DNA of 38,675 nucleotides from Paludibacteraceae bacterium (GTDB taxonomy: Bacteria > Bacteroidota > Bacteroidia > Bacteroidales > Paludibacteraceae). The position numbers were made by a program, and so were the translations under genes. The stretch lies in contig JAEDFN010000013.1 in NCBI GenBank assembly GCA_016292775.1, forward strand, positions 1 through 38,675. The letters are read 5' to 3'. Positions 15,351-22,291 of the stretch are shown here, piece by piece (the stretch's first letter is position 1; every line of letters starts with the position of its first letter). Under the pieces are notes generated by a model, which was not told the origin of the DNA, did no database searches, and saw only the letters and a list, made by a program, of their open reading frames with translations.

Positions 15351-15809
15351 ATGTACAACGATGAACTTGAGCAACTCATCGATGCCGCATTGGCTGATCA
15401 ATTTTGGATAAAGAGAGTTATTATTGTCGGTGGCAGGTGGGGTGAAGATGTAGCATTAAATTATGAGTTCTATGCATGTCAAGAAAACCGTTTCTTTATG
15501 CCGGCAAAATATATTGCTTTCTATCATCAAAAACGGATTAAGTATGTGTTTGAAATAGAAGAGATAATTGATAGTGTTGATATCAGTACGATTTCTCATA
15601 TCGCGCAATCAAACTATTTCTCCGTTAAAGAGAAGAACTATATCCCGCAGAATCGCAAGTATATGAAACTGCGTTTAGTTCACACCTGCAATCCTGAAAT
15701 AAAAAATGACAAAGTGGATAAAAATGGCAAACCTTGCGCTTTCATACAAGGTCAGACCTACACCACATATTCTAAAATAACAACAGCAACTAAAACTTCT
15801 CAATTGTAA
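15351..15809 (+). CDS. Chimeric small protein: TerB-like N-terminal stub plus unassigned domain
   Basis: The protein has 152 residues. The first 16 (MYNDELEQLIDAALAD) closely match the start of the TerB-like segment of the preceding gene (LYNPQLEKLIDLALAD), including at DNA level around CTCATCGAT. At residue 17 the match stops abruptly and a different domain begins: VIIVGGRWGEDVALNYEFYA, then PAKYIAFYHQKRIKYVFEIE. That strand-rich domain I cannot name; PUA/EVE-like folds share the aromatic and Gly-Trp-Gly-Glu flavour, but this is only a guess. Its start is 57 nt after leader repeat copy 2, and its stop is 5 nt before the SPFH gene, so it is co-transcribed with it. It may be the product of an internal deletion or recombination between paralogues that kept the leader and first helix. 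Confidence 0.7.
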   Translation: MYNDELEQLIDAALADQFWIKRVIIVGGRWGEDVALNYEFYACQENRFFMPAKYIAFYHQKRIKYVFEIEEIIDSVDISTISHIAQSNYFSVKEKNYIPQNRKYMKLRLVHTCNPEIKNDKVDKNGKPCAFIQGQTYTTYSKITTATKTSQL

Positions 15810-15814
15810 ATATA

Positions 15815-17392
15815 ATGGGACTATTTGGATTTGGTTCTAAAAAGAACGAAGGCGGCTTAATGGATGCCATTCGTTGCGACGAGAAAGACTTTCTCATTTG
15901 GAAGTGGAGACCTGCAGGACAAGCAGCAAACACCACAAATAAAGAAAATTCTATTCGCACAGGAAGTAGTATTAGTGTAAGACCGGGGCAAGCGGCAGTA
16001 TTCCTCTATCAACAGAAGGAAGGGGAATATGACGTGATTAAGGGCCCGTACAACGACATTATCAAGACAGAGAACCTGCCAATATTGTCGTCAATTATTG
16101 GCGCGGCATACGCAGGCGGTACTCCTTTCCAAGCGGAAGTATATTACTTCAACTTGGCGAAAAACATGGAAATTCCATTTACAATTCCATATTTTCGTAT
16201 TGTTCCTGCGGAGCCTGAGTACAAGGCATACGATATAGAGGTAGCGATAAAAGGAAGCCTTGTGTTTGAAGTTTCTTCGCAAAAGGAATATATCAAATAC
16301 ATGTTTGAAGCATGGGGTGGTAATGACACCACGCTTGAGGAATTGGAAAAACAGATGAAGAGTTTGTTGACACAAGAAGTTAAACAAATCGTTTCCAATG
16401 CAGCAAAGGATACTGGAATTTTTGTCATGCACTTTAACTCTCTAATTGGAGAAATGGGACAATACATCCTTGCTCGTTTACAAAACAAGATTGCTAACCG
16501 TTTTGGTGTTCTTGCAACTGATTTGACTATTTCTGACATTCGCTATGATGATGAATCTGAAAGTTATCAGAATCTTAAACGAATTACTGAGAAACAAGCG
16601 CATCTGTTTAACCTTGAAAATGAAAAGAATGCATTACTAAGTTATCAGATTCAGCGTGAAACAATGCGAACAGATGCGGATATACGTAATCAATCCGCAG
16701 CACGCATGGCCGAGATGCAACTTGAACACCAAAAAGATATGATGGCTCGTATGCGCGAGGAGAGCCAATTTGCACAACGTCAGCAAACGATGGCTGCAGC
16801 ACAACAAGCACAACTCATGAACCAAGCCGCCGCTAACAGAGCTAATGTTGCAACAGAAACAGCACAACATAGATCTAATCTTGCATCTGAAACACAATTC
16901 ATAGGTGCACATCAAGTAAATGTTCAGGCAGATGTTATGAAGACGGGTCTTAATAACATGGGCGAAATGGGTGCTATGAATCTTGGGGGAGGTGATGGTC
17001 ATATGAATCCAGCAGGAATGATGGCCGGAATGATGATGGGGACTGCAGTTGCAGGTCAAATGGGACAAATGATGAATAATATGGGCAGCTCGCTCAACCA
17101 AAATATGCCCCAACAAACACCTACACAGCCAACACCGCCACCTATGCCAGGAGCCACACCGCCACCTATGCCCCAACAAATAAATGAAGTGTTCATTAGT
17201 ATTAATGGTCAGCAATATGGACCGTTTGATAATGCGACACTTATGCAAATGGTTCAACAAGGTCAAATAAATCAACAAACTATGGTATGGATGAATGGAA
17301 TGCCTCAATGGGCGGCAATAGGAACAATACCTTCTTTTGCCCAATTATTCCAAGCAGGCTCCGTCCCTCCTCCAATGCCACCTAAAATGTAA
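15815..17392 (+). CDS. SPFH (band 7) 'virion core'-type protein with C-terminal GYF_2 domain
   Basis: The protein has 525 residues. The N-terminus MGLFGFGSKKNEGG and the text IRCDEKDFLIWKWRP..VRPGQAAVFLYQQK through about residue 260 fit the SPFH/band 7 subfamily often annotated as virion core protein, as in Bacillus YdjI. There is a helical part with charged and Gln/Met/Ala-rich coiled-coil character at about 260-430, a proline-rich linker (PPPMPGATPPPMP), then a GYF_2 domain at about 458-512 (ISINGQQYGPF...MVWMNGMPQW) and a terminal PPPMPPKM tail. SPFH proteins form membrane-bound rings or scaffolds; GYF_2 domains bind short, often proline-rich peptides. There is no N-terminal membrane helix, so attachment probably uses partners such as the membrane proteins encoded on either side. 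It lies 5 nt after the previous gene and 5 nt before the next. Confidence 0.9.
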   Translation: MGLFGFGSKKNEGGLMDAIRCDEKDFLIWKWRPAGQAANTTNKENSIRTGSSISVRPGQAAVFLYQQKEGEYDVIKGPYNDIIKTENLPILSSIIGAAYAGGTPFQAEVYYFNLAKNMEIPFTIPYFRIVPAEPEYKAYDIEVAIKGSLVFEVSSQKEYIKYMFEAWGGNDTTLEELEKQMKSLLTQEVKQIVSNAAKDTGIFVMHFNSLIGEMGQYILARLQNKIANRFGVLATDLTISDIRYDDESESYQNLKRITEKQAHLFNLENEKNALLSYQIQRETMRTDADIRNQSAARMAEMQLEHQKDMMARMREESQFAQRQQTMAAAQQAQLMNQAAANRANVATETAQHRSNLASETQFIGAHQVNVQADVMKTGLNNMGEMGAMNLGGGDGHMNPAGMMAGMMMGTAVAGQMGQMMNNMGSSLNQNMPQQTPTQPTPPPMPGATPPPMPQQINEVFISINGQQYGPFDNATLMQMVQQGQINQQTMVWMNGMPQWAAIGTIPSFAQLFQAGSVPPPMPPKM

Positions 17393-17397
17393 ATAGT

Positions 17398-17781
17398 ATG
17401 GAAGCAATGGATTTTGATGCCTTGGTTTATAAGAATCAAGGATTCAATACATTGGATAATTTTGCAAACTCTGCTGTGACACAACAAATGTCGCAGCAGA
17501 CGCTGCAAAACATCCAAACGATGCAGACCCCCATGCCGCAAGGGCATGTCCCTCAGCATGTGGTTCTTCCTGTATTTCAGAAACAGGCGGAACAGCATAA
17601 ATCAGCTACGCCCTTATTCTTTGTAGCACTTAATGGGCAACAGAAAGGTCCGCTCACACTCGAACAACTTAAAGGTTTAGCTGTGTGTGATATCATAGAT
17701 GAGAATTCTCCTGTATGGATGCAAGGAATGGCGGACTGGACGGATTTGAAAACATGTTTATCTCAATTAAAACTCAAATAA
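17398..17781 (+). CDS. Small GYF_2 domain protein
   Basis: The protein has 127 residues. The first half is unstructured and Gln/Met-rich (QQMSQQTLQNIQTMQTPMPQ). The second half, about residues 71-125, is a GYF_2 domain with the usual landmarks: FFVALNGQQKGPLTLEQL, then SPVWMQGMADW. It has no signal peptide or membrane segment. The start codon is 5 nt after the SPFH gene and the stop is 1 nt before the next gene, so translation is probably coupled. The role is inferred only from context: an adaptor that recognises proline-rich tails such as that of the SPFH protein. Confidence 0.85.
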   Translation: MEAMDFDALVYKNQGFNTLDNFANSAVTQQMSQQTLQNIQTMQTPMPQGHVPQHVVLPVFQKQAEQHKSATPLFFVALNGQQKGPLTLEQLKGLAVCDIIDENSPVWMQGMADWTDLKTCLSQLKLK

Positions 17782-17782
17782 T

Positions 17783-18109
17783 ATGGCAGACGATAGTATT
17801 TTTGATAAAATGATTGAAATGGGAATGGGAATGTCCATTGCCAATCAAATACCACGAATGATGAATTCGGTAATGCCAGATCAAACTCCTTCTGCTACAC
17901 CTCCTCAGATGCCAGCGGCGGCTCTACAAGTATATGCATTTATTGACAATAGACAAGTTGGACCGTTGAATGAACAAGAGTGTATCGCTTTGATTCAGAA
18001 AGGAATGATTGTTGATAGCACTCTTGTATGGAAAGCAGGTTTGGCTAATTGGGTAACTGCATGCCAGATTCCGGAGATAGGAAAGTTATTGCTTTTGCAC
18101 AAAAAATAA
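17783..18109 (+). CDS. Small GYF_2 domain protein
   Basis: The protein has 108 residues. The N-terminal part is Met-rich (MIEMGMGMSIANQIPRMMNS), and a proline-rich hinge (TPSATPPQMP) leads to a GYF_2 domain at about 51-103 (YAFIDNRQVGPLNEQECIAL, TLVWKAGLANW). The layout matches the end of the SPFH protein (Met-rich region, PPxMP hinge, GYF_2), so it may have arisen by partial duplication of that C-terminus. It sits within the same tight operon, one base after the previous stop codon. Confidence 0.85.
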   Translation: MADDSIFDKMIEMGMGMSIANQIPRMMNSVMPDQTPSATPPQMPAAALQVYAFIDNRQVGPLNEQECIALIQKGMIVDSTLVWKAGLANWVTACQIPEIGKLLLLHKK

Positions 18110-18114
18110 GGAAT

Positions 18115-18465
18115 ATGAAAATCAATTGGATTAAGTGTGTACTCGCACTATTAGTATCTGCATTATTCGGTTTGTTATGTTTTGAGATAGCAAAAGATGT
18201 AGACTCTCGCAATTGGATATCCTTAACAGTCAGTGGGATAACAACGTTTATTTGCCTTGCTTCAGCAATCGGTCTGGAGATGTCCGATAAAAGAATTGTG
18301 AATATCAAAGTTAATGCTTGGGTATTTACGGTGCTGGTTGCTTTAGTGAATATCATCTTTTGTTGCTTTGTATACAATATTATCTTTTATATTGTTGTAG
18401 TAGGCTTACTGGTATTGCTAAATGTTGGAATAGTTTATGCCCTATATCCCAAGCAACAATCGTGA
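18115..18465 (+). CDS. Four-helix integral membrane protein
   Basis: The protein has 116 residues from the ATG at 18115, chosen because it lies 5 nt after the previous stop and starts with MKINWIK and then a hydrophobic segment; an upstream in-frame ATG at 18049 would overlap the GYF_2 gene by 61 nt. Four hydrophobic segments are at about residues 6-24, 36-53, 65-83 and 86-108. The ends are short and basic. No family is recognised. By position it is the likely membrane partner of the GYF_2 and SPFH proteins. Confidence 0.75.
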   Translation: MKINWIKCVLALLVSALFGLLCFEIAKDVDSRNWISLTVSGITTFICLASAIGLEMSDKRIVNIKVNAWVFTVLVALVNIIFCCFVYNIIFYIVVVGLLVLLNVGIVYALYPKQQS

Positions 18466-18471
18466 TGAAGT

Positions 18472-18906
18472 ATGAAGCAACGTGGTAGATTATATTATGC
18501 CTTTAAACCACTTCTGCAGAAGCCAAAGAAGAATGAAGCATCATTCTATGCCATCATAGAAGGAAAACAAGCAGGTCCAATAAAAGAAAAAGAGTTAAAG
18601 AAATTCATTTCAAATGGTGATATAAAGAATGACACTTTAATGTGGACGTGCGGTTTATCTGAATGGCAACCAGCAAATCAGTTACCAATCGTTTATAAAT
18701 ATCTTCTTTTGGCTAGCAATAAACGAACTCAGAAATCTATGGATGTCATTAACAATTCTTCCTTGCGAGAAGATATTTTGAAGGCTCTCGTAGCTTTAGG
18801 CTACAACAAAACTGATTATGCTACCTTGGTTGATAGAGTAATTCAAAATAATCCAGAATTGTCAATGGAAGAAATGTTAAAAGTAATTATTTCGGGAAAG
18901 GGATAA
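18472..18906 (+). CDS. GYF_2 protein with C-terminal UBA/RuvA-C-like helical domain
   Basis: The protein has 144 residues. A basic N-terminus precedes a GYF_2 domain at about 23-80 (YAIIEGKQAGPIKEKEL, TLMWTCGLSEW). Residues about 98-142 (REDILKALVALGYNKTDYAT, then NPELSMEEMLKVII) look like a small three-helix UBA or RuvA C-terminal type bundle, from the ALxALGY loop. The start is 6 nt after the membrane-protein stop. It is the last gene of the run; an IS3-type transposase fragment abuts its stop codon. The helical tail suggests a second protein- or nucleic-acid-binding surface. The GYF_2 call is firm; the tail call is tentative. Confidence 0.82.
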   Translation: MKQRGRLYYAFKPLLQKPKKNEASFYAIIEGKQAGPIKEKELKKFISNGDIKNDTLMWTCGLSEWQPANQLPIVYKYLLLASNKRTQKSMDVINNSSLREDILKALVALGYNKTDYATLVDRVIQNNPELSMEEMLKVIISGKG

Positions 18907-19084
18907 AGTTCCGTAAATAATTGGTTCGAGTCCGGCATCCTTGCAGGCTTGTGCAAAAAAAATCACATTCCAGTGTTAGTTGCCCAACCTTGCGCATGAA
19001 ACGTTCGTTTTGACTTTTCAGTTGCTTGACTTCGCGCTTGTCTGCTGCAATGGACTCGAACGTTTTAGAAACCGCGAGATGCAT
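18907..19084 (-). pseudogene. IS3-family OrfA C-terminal fragment with homopolymer frameshift
   Basis: The minus strand reads REVKQLKSQNERFMRKVGQL then TLECDFF, the leucine-zipper and tail typical of IS3-family OrfA. At an A8 run (T8 on the coding strand, 18955-18962) the natural continuation AQACKDAGLEPIIYG appears only in the next frame, so a one-base change has broken it. The 5' part of OrfA and all of OrfB are absent. Confidence 0.65.
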
Positions 19085-19387
19085 TTAGATTGGAAGCCAG
19101 AAGCTGATCCCCAAAGTGCAAAAAGCGGCTTTCAAAGTGCAAATGAATCGGTACAAAGTGCAAATCCTGCACTTCCGCTACCTCCAAAGTGCAAAAATTG
19201 CACTTTGGAAGAGATTGCTGTACTTCGTGTCATCCGGCAAGAGCCCGCCGCAACTCAGAAACACATTGCCACAGAAATAGGCAAGTCAGAGCGAACGGTC
19301 AAGTCTATCACTGCCCGTCTTACTGAACAGGGCATCCTGGTACGCAAGAATGGCAAACGTAATGGATATTGGGAAATCGTTGAATAG
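19081..19387 (+). pseudogene. C-terminal fragment of an AlbA_2/HATPase-type regulator (winged helix)
   Basis: About 100 codons in an open frame carry a heptad hinge (QSAKSGF QSANESV QSANPAL) followed by a winged helix (EEIAVLRVIRQEPAATQKHI, SERTVKSITARLTEQGILVR, GYWEIVE). This is the C-terminal end seen in Schlafen/AlbA_2-HATPase proteins such as the intact gene at 20549. The AlbA_2 and HATPase parts are missing, and upstream DNA belongs to an IS3 relic on the other strand. ATGs at 18980 and 19079 open the frame formally, but a functional protein is doubtful; a free winged-helix protein cannot be excluded. Confidence 0.6.
19112..19209 (+). repeat. CAAAGTGCAAA repeats in the hinge of the regulator fragment
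   Basis: Copies are at 19112, 19133 and 19154, an exact 21-bp period (seven codons), and another is at 19185. An inverted partial copy TTGCACTTTGG is at 19199-19209. They encode the QSA(K/N) heptads. Confidence 0.8.
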
Positions 19388-19394
19388 ATAATAG

Positions 19395-19604
19395 AACAGA
19401 TATGTTGATACCCGTCCTCAGTTGTCCGGTTTCATTGACATCCAGGGCAAAGCATCGTCAACGATTAATGCTATGATTGCAGCTACTGCATGGAATCTGA
19501 TGAAGAAGATGAGGAAACTCAAGCGTCTTTTTGCAGATTTTTGGATGACAATTTTAAACTACCTATATCAGCCTATGCTCCAGCGTACCAAAGGTAGAAA
19601 TTAA
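19395..19604 (+). pseudogene. C-terminal fragment of an IS5/IS1182-type transposase
   Basis: Seventy codons read RPQLSGFIDIQGKASSTINA and then MIAATAWNLMKKMRKLKRLF, the INAMxAATAWNLKK signature near the end of DDE transposases of IS5/IS1182-like elements. The frame begins after an in-frame TAG at 19392, with no start or catalytic part. It lies between two regulator relics. Confidence 0.6.
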
Positions 19605-19617
19605 GGAGCGACTATTT

Positions 19618-19956
19618 ATGGCAAAGAAGAATATGATTACAAAGGAAGAAATACGAGAATTATTAAAAAGCACTGAAACGTTTAGAATAGAACGTACCAC
19701 GTCACTTAACTTGGTCACTGATGAAGAAAAAGTGACTAAGTCAGTGACTAAGTTAAGTGATATTTTTAACGAAATAATGCTATATTGTTCCACTCCTCGA
19801 AGTATGGCTGAGATTATGGAACATCTTGGTCTTAAACACAGATATAACGTAAAGCATCGCTATATTGACCCACTTATAGAGGGAGGATTCCTGGTAATGA
19901 CGATTCCCGAAAAACCTAATAGTCGAAGCCAAAAATACGTACGGGCATTGACTTAG
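19618..19956 (+). CDS. Internally deleted AlbA_2-family protein (N-terminal stub joined to winged helix)
   Basis: The protein has 112 residues. Residues 7-29 (TKEEIRELLKSTETFRIERT) match the very start of AlbA_2 (Schlafen-like) ATP-binding proteins. Residues about 32-46 are a VTDEEKVTKSVTKLS hinge. Residues 47-112 (IMLYCSTPRSMAEIMEHLGL, PLIEGGFLVMTIPEKPNSRS) are the C-terminal winged helix of the same family. The AlbA_2 core and HATPase domains that should lie between are absent, so an in-frame internal deletion is inferred. The frame is intact and has AAGGAG nine nt before the ATG, so it may still be expressed as a mini-regulator. It could equally be a pseudogene. Confidence 0.65.
   Translation: MAKKNMITKEEIRELLKSTETFRIERTTSLNLVTDEEKVTKSVTKLSDIFNEIMLYCSTPRSMAEIMEHLGLKHRYNVKHRYIDPLIEGGFLVMTIPEKPNSRSQKYVRALT
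19702..19760. repeat. 20-bp inverted repeat within the deleted AlbA_2-family gene
   Basis: TCACTTAACTTGGTCACTGA (19702-19721) is the reverse complement, with one G-U position, of 19741-19760. The loop holds a further AGTGACTAAG copy. This is the DNA basis of the VTK hinge repeats. Confidence 0.75.
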
Positions 19957-19989
19957 TCACTTTACTTGGTCACTCGTAAGTGACTAAGT
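19951..19989. repeat. 11-bp inverted repeat just after the deleted AlbA_2-family gene
   Basis: ACTTAGTCACT (19951-19961) and AGTGACTAAGT (19979-19989) are perfect inverted repeats of the same motif found in the hinge. The arm overlaps the stop codon. Without a T-run this is a weak terminator candidate. Confidence 0.5.
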
Positions 19990-20548
19990 TGATATTGTAG
20001 AAAACCTATTGTGACTACAATGCGGTAGTCGTTGAACGAATCGGTAGTAGGGCTCTGCCCGTTATTGTAAAATTGAGCTTGCTTTTTGTTGCTATTTAAG
20101 AATAAAGGTCAATGTAACCATCTGGAGATCGGTAGTTGCGTTGTAGTGCATATAGAAAGGACTGTAATTCCACATGGAGTTACAGTCCTTTAGTATTCTA
20201 TCACAGCAATGGAGCGGTATACAGGAGGGTAGTGTCGGCGTTTGCCTAGCCCATAATCATCATGCAAGTATTCTATCAGCCAACTGATTCTTCCGCGTAG
20301 AAGCAAGTGAAGATTATTTTATCCTCATTTCGTAATCAATGGTGCATGGTTGTTGTGAATGCATTAATCCAATAAAGTTATTACTGTAGATTTTTTGTAA
20401 ATTCTTTTTTTATTAGCCAATACTTAATTTTGTTTTTATATTTACAATATTTTTTGTAACTTCGCAAAGAACTTACGGTCTCTTCTATGTTAGCTATAGT
20501 TATGTAGAATGATGCATGTAATTTACATAAGAAAAATTTTAGTAAGTA
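19957..20548. other. Intergenic stretch of about 590 bp without a gene
   Basis: No frame with coding character is visible. It holds the inverted repeat above, a long hairpin at 20156-20191, a repeated AGTATTCTATCA (about 20192 and 20270), and near its right end TAACTTCG (20457-20464). The last has one mismatch to the TAnnTTTG element and may be the promoter of the gene at 20549. Confidence 0.5.
20156..20191. repeat. Long hairpin: 16-bp stem with 4-nt loop
   Basis: AAAGGACTGTAATTCC (20156-20171) pairs with GGAGTTACAGTCCTTT (20176-20191) with one G-U pair around ACAT. There is no T-run on either side, so a terminator is not obvious; a mobile-element or small-RNA hairpin is possible. Confidence 0.75.
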
Positions 20549-22066
20549 ATGAAGATGGATATTGATATACGAAAACTTATTGGTGAAGCTACAGCCTACG
20601 ACAAAAAAGAAATGGTAGAGGTGAAACGCCCGAAGAGTTGGCTTAAGAGTGTATCGGCCTTTGCCAACGGTGAGGGAGGTGTGCTGGTTTTTGGTATTAC
20701 CGATGATGATGTTGTCGTTGGGCTCGCCCATGCAGAAGATGATGGGGAGACAATCAGCGAAAATGTCAAGACAAAACTCGATCCTGTACCAAACATCAAT
20801 TTGGAATATAAGGAAGTGGAGGAGGCTAAGTTGATTCTCCTTCATGTGCAATCCAGCGACGAGACACCTTGTTATTATATTGGTGACAAACAACGCATAG
20901 CATACATCCGTATTGGAAATGAATCGGTTGTTGCAGACCGCACCCAGCTGCGCAACCTTGTTATGAAGGGAACCGGCCGCTCATACGATACACTTCCTTC
21001 TGCTTATCGTTTTGAGGATATGGCCTTCTCAAGACTGAAGTCTATACATTTCAAGCGTCTAAACCGTTCATTTGAAGATAATGAGTTTATATCATGGGGT
21101 ATCATAGGTGAGGACGGAAGGATGACCAATGCAGGTGCATTAGTGGCTGATGACTCCCCTATACGCCACTCACGAGTCTTCTGCACAAGATGGAATGGCC
21201 TGACCATGACAAGCGGATTGGGCGAGGCTATTGATGATGTAGAACTTGAAGGTTGTGTTATAGGACAATTGCAGGATGCAGTAACGTTTGTGAGAAATAA
21301 TTCTCATAAGAAATGGTGGAAGGAGGCTGACCATAGGGAGGAACTGCCCGACTATCCGGAGAGAGCAGTGACCGAGAGCATAGCCAACGCCATTATTCAC
21401 AGAAGCTACATGGAAATTGGTAGCGAGGTTCATGTTGATATGTACGATAATCGTATTGAGATTTATTCACCTGGTGGAATGATGGATGGCAGCCTGATAC
21501 AACAGCTTGACCCTCTCACTGTCCCTTCAAAACGCCGCAATCCGTTGCTTGCCGATATTTTCAGTCGTCTTGACTTGATGGAGCGCAGAGGTAGTGGAAT
21601 GAAGAAAATCATTGATGCCTATAAACGTTATGAACGATTTCCAAATTATCACGCACCGGAGTTTTCTTCTAATGCGTCAGAGTTCCATGTCACACTGTGG
21701 AATCTGAATTATGAACAGTTTTTAAAAGATGCCACTAAAGAAGGAAAAGAGTTCCTAAAAGAAGGAAAAGAGTTCCTAAAAGAAGGAAAAGAGTTCCTAA
21801 AAGAAAAGAAAGAGTTCCTAAAAGAGGAAATAAAATATAGGAAAGAGTTCCTAAAAGCCCAGCGTGGTATATACAAGATAATACTTTTAGATCCTCATAC
21901 AACTATTGCTCAGATGGCGGCAAAGCTCAATCTGTCAGACAGGCAGATTCGAAAATATATCAAACGTCTTACCGACATGAATCTAATCGTTCGTGAAGGA
22001 GGAAGGAAAACCGGCATCTGGAAAATTAAGGATACAGATTATGACAATTTCTTTGCACCTGAATAA
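20549..22066 (+). CDS. AlbA_2 (Schlafen-like)/HATPase_c_4/winged-helix ATP-binding regulator
   Basis: The protein has 505 residues. An AlbA_2 domain at about 15-135 (EMVEVKRPKSWLKSVSAFAN, GEGGVLVFGITDD) is followed by a HATPase_c_4 part at about 270-360 (ERAVTESIANAIIHRSY, NRIEIYSPGGM, RRNPLLADIF, MERRGSGMKKI). A charged heptad hinge of KEGKEFL units spans about 397-436. The C-terminal winged helix (TIAQMAAKLNLSDRQIRKYI, then GIWKI) ends near 498. The family comprises putative ATP-dependent transcriptional regulators or RecG-like accessory proteins, common in Bacteroidota mobile regions; targets are unknown. All parts are present, unlike the two relics upstream. The start at 20549 is chosen over the ATG at 20555 only by length. 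No neighbour is obviously co-transcribed. Confidence 0.88.
   Translation: MKMDIDIRKLIGEATAYDKKEMVEVKRPKSWLKSVSAFANGEGGVLVFGITDDDVVVGLAHAEDDGETISENVKTKLDPVPNINLEYKEVEEAKLILLHVQSSDETPCYYIGDKQRIAYIRIGNESVVADRTQLRNLVMKGTGRSYDTLPSAYRFEDMAFSRLKSIHFKRLNRSFEDNEFISWGIIGEDGRMTNAGALVADDSPIRHSRVFCTRWNGLTMTSGLGEAIDDVELEGCVIGQLQDAVTFVRNNSHKKWWKEADHREELPDYPERAVTESIANAIIHRSYMEIGSEVHVDMYDNRIEIYSPGGMMDGSLIQQLDPLTVPSKRRNPLLADIFSRLDLMERRGSGMKKIIDAYKRYERFPNYHAPEFSSNASEFHVTLWNLNYEQFLKDATKEGKEFLKEGKEFLKEGKEFLKEKKEFLKEEIKYRKEFLKAQRGIYKIILLDPHTTIAQMAAKLNLSDRQIRKYIKRLTDMNLIVREGGRKTGIWKIKDTDYDNFFAPE
21737..21856 (+). repeat. 21-bp in-frame tandem repeat encoding KEGKEFL heptads
   Basis: Three perfect 21-bp units (21737-21799) are followed by one variant (21800-21820) and a degenerate tail ending in KEFL at about 21856. 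The unit is a multiple of three, so copy-number change would lengthen or shorten the hinge without frameshift. Confidence 0.9.
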
Positions 22067-22181
22067 CGACATGTTAATTGCTCATAATACTAAGTGACTA
22101 AATTTACTTTTCTTCTAGTGTGCGGCAATTGTCAATCAAATGATTTTTTGTAAATTTAGGCTGTAATTTTCAAAAAAATTG

Positions 22182-22189
22182 TACCTTTG
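22182..22189 (+). promoter_or_regulatory. Bacteroidetes -7 element TACCTTTG before waaA
   Basis: TACCTTTG matches TAnnTTTG. The -33 region (TTTAGG near 22155) is poor. The predicted leader before the ATG at 22292 is about 95 nt. Confidence 0.6.
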
Positions 22190-22291
22190 TAGTTTGTAAA
22201 ATGGCAGATTATTTTCTTCTTGATAATTAACAAGTAAGATGATGATATACGCCGTTTTACTTTGTGTTGTGGCTCTAATAATCAGATAGAA

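Noticed and set aside
18920..18945. GGTTCGAGTCC resembling a tRNA T-arm, which would suggest a tRNA attachment site
   Set aside because: The flanks do not form a T-stem or acceptor stem, and the sequence is explained as the coding strand complement of the IS3 OrfA relic.
21737..21856. CRISPR-like array
   Set aside because: Units are contiguous 21-bp in-frame repeats with no spacers; it is a protein-coding tandem repeat.
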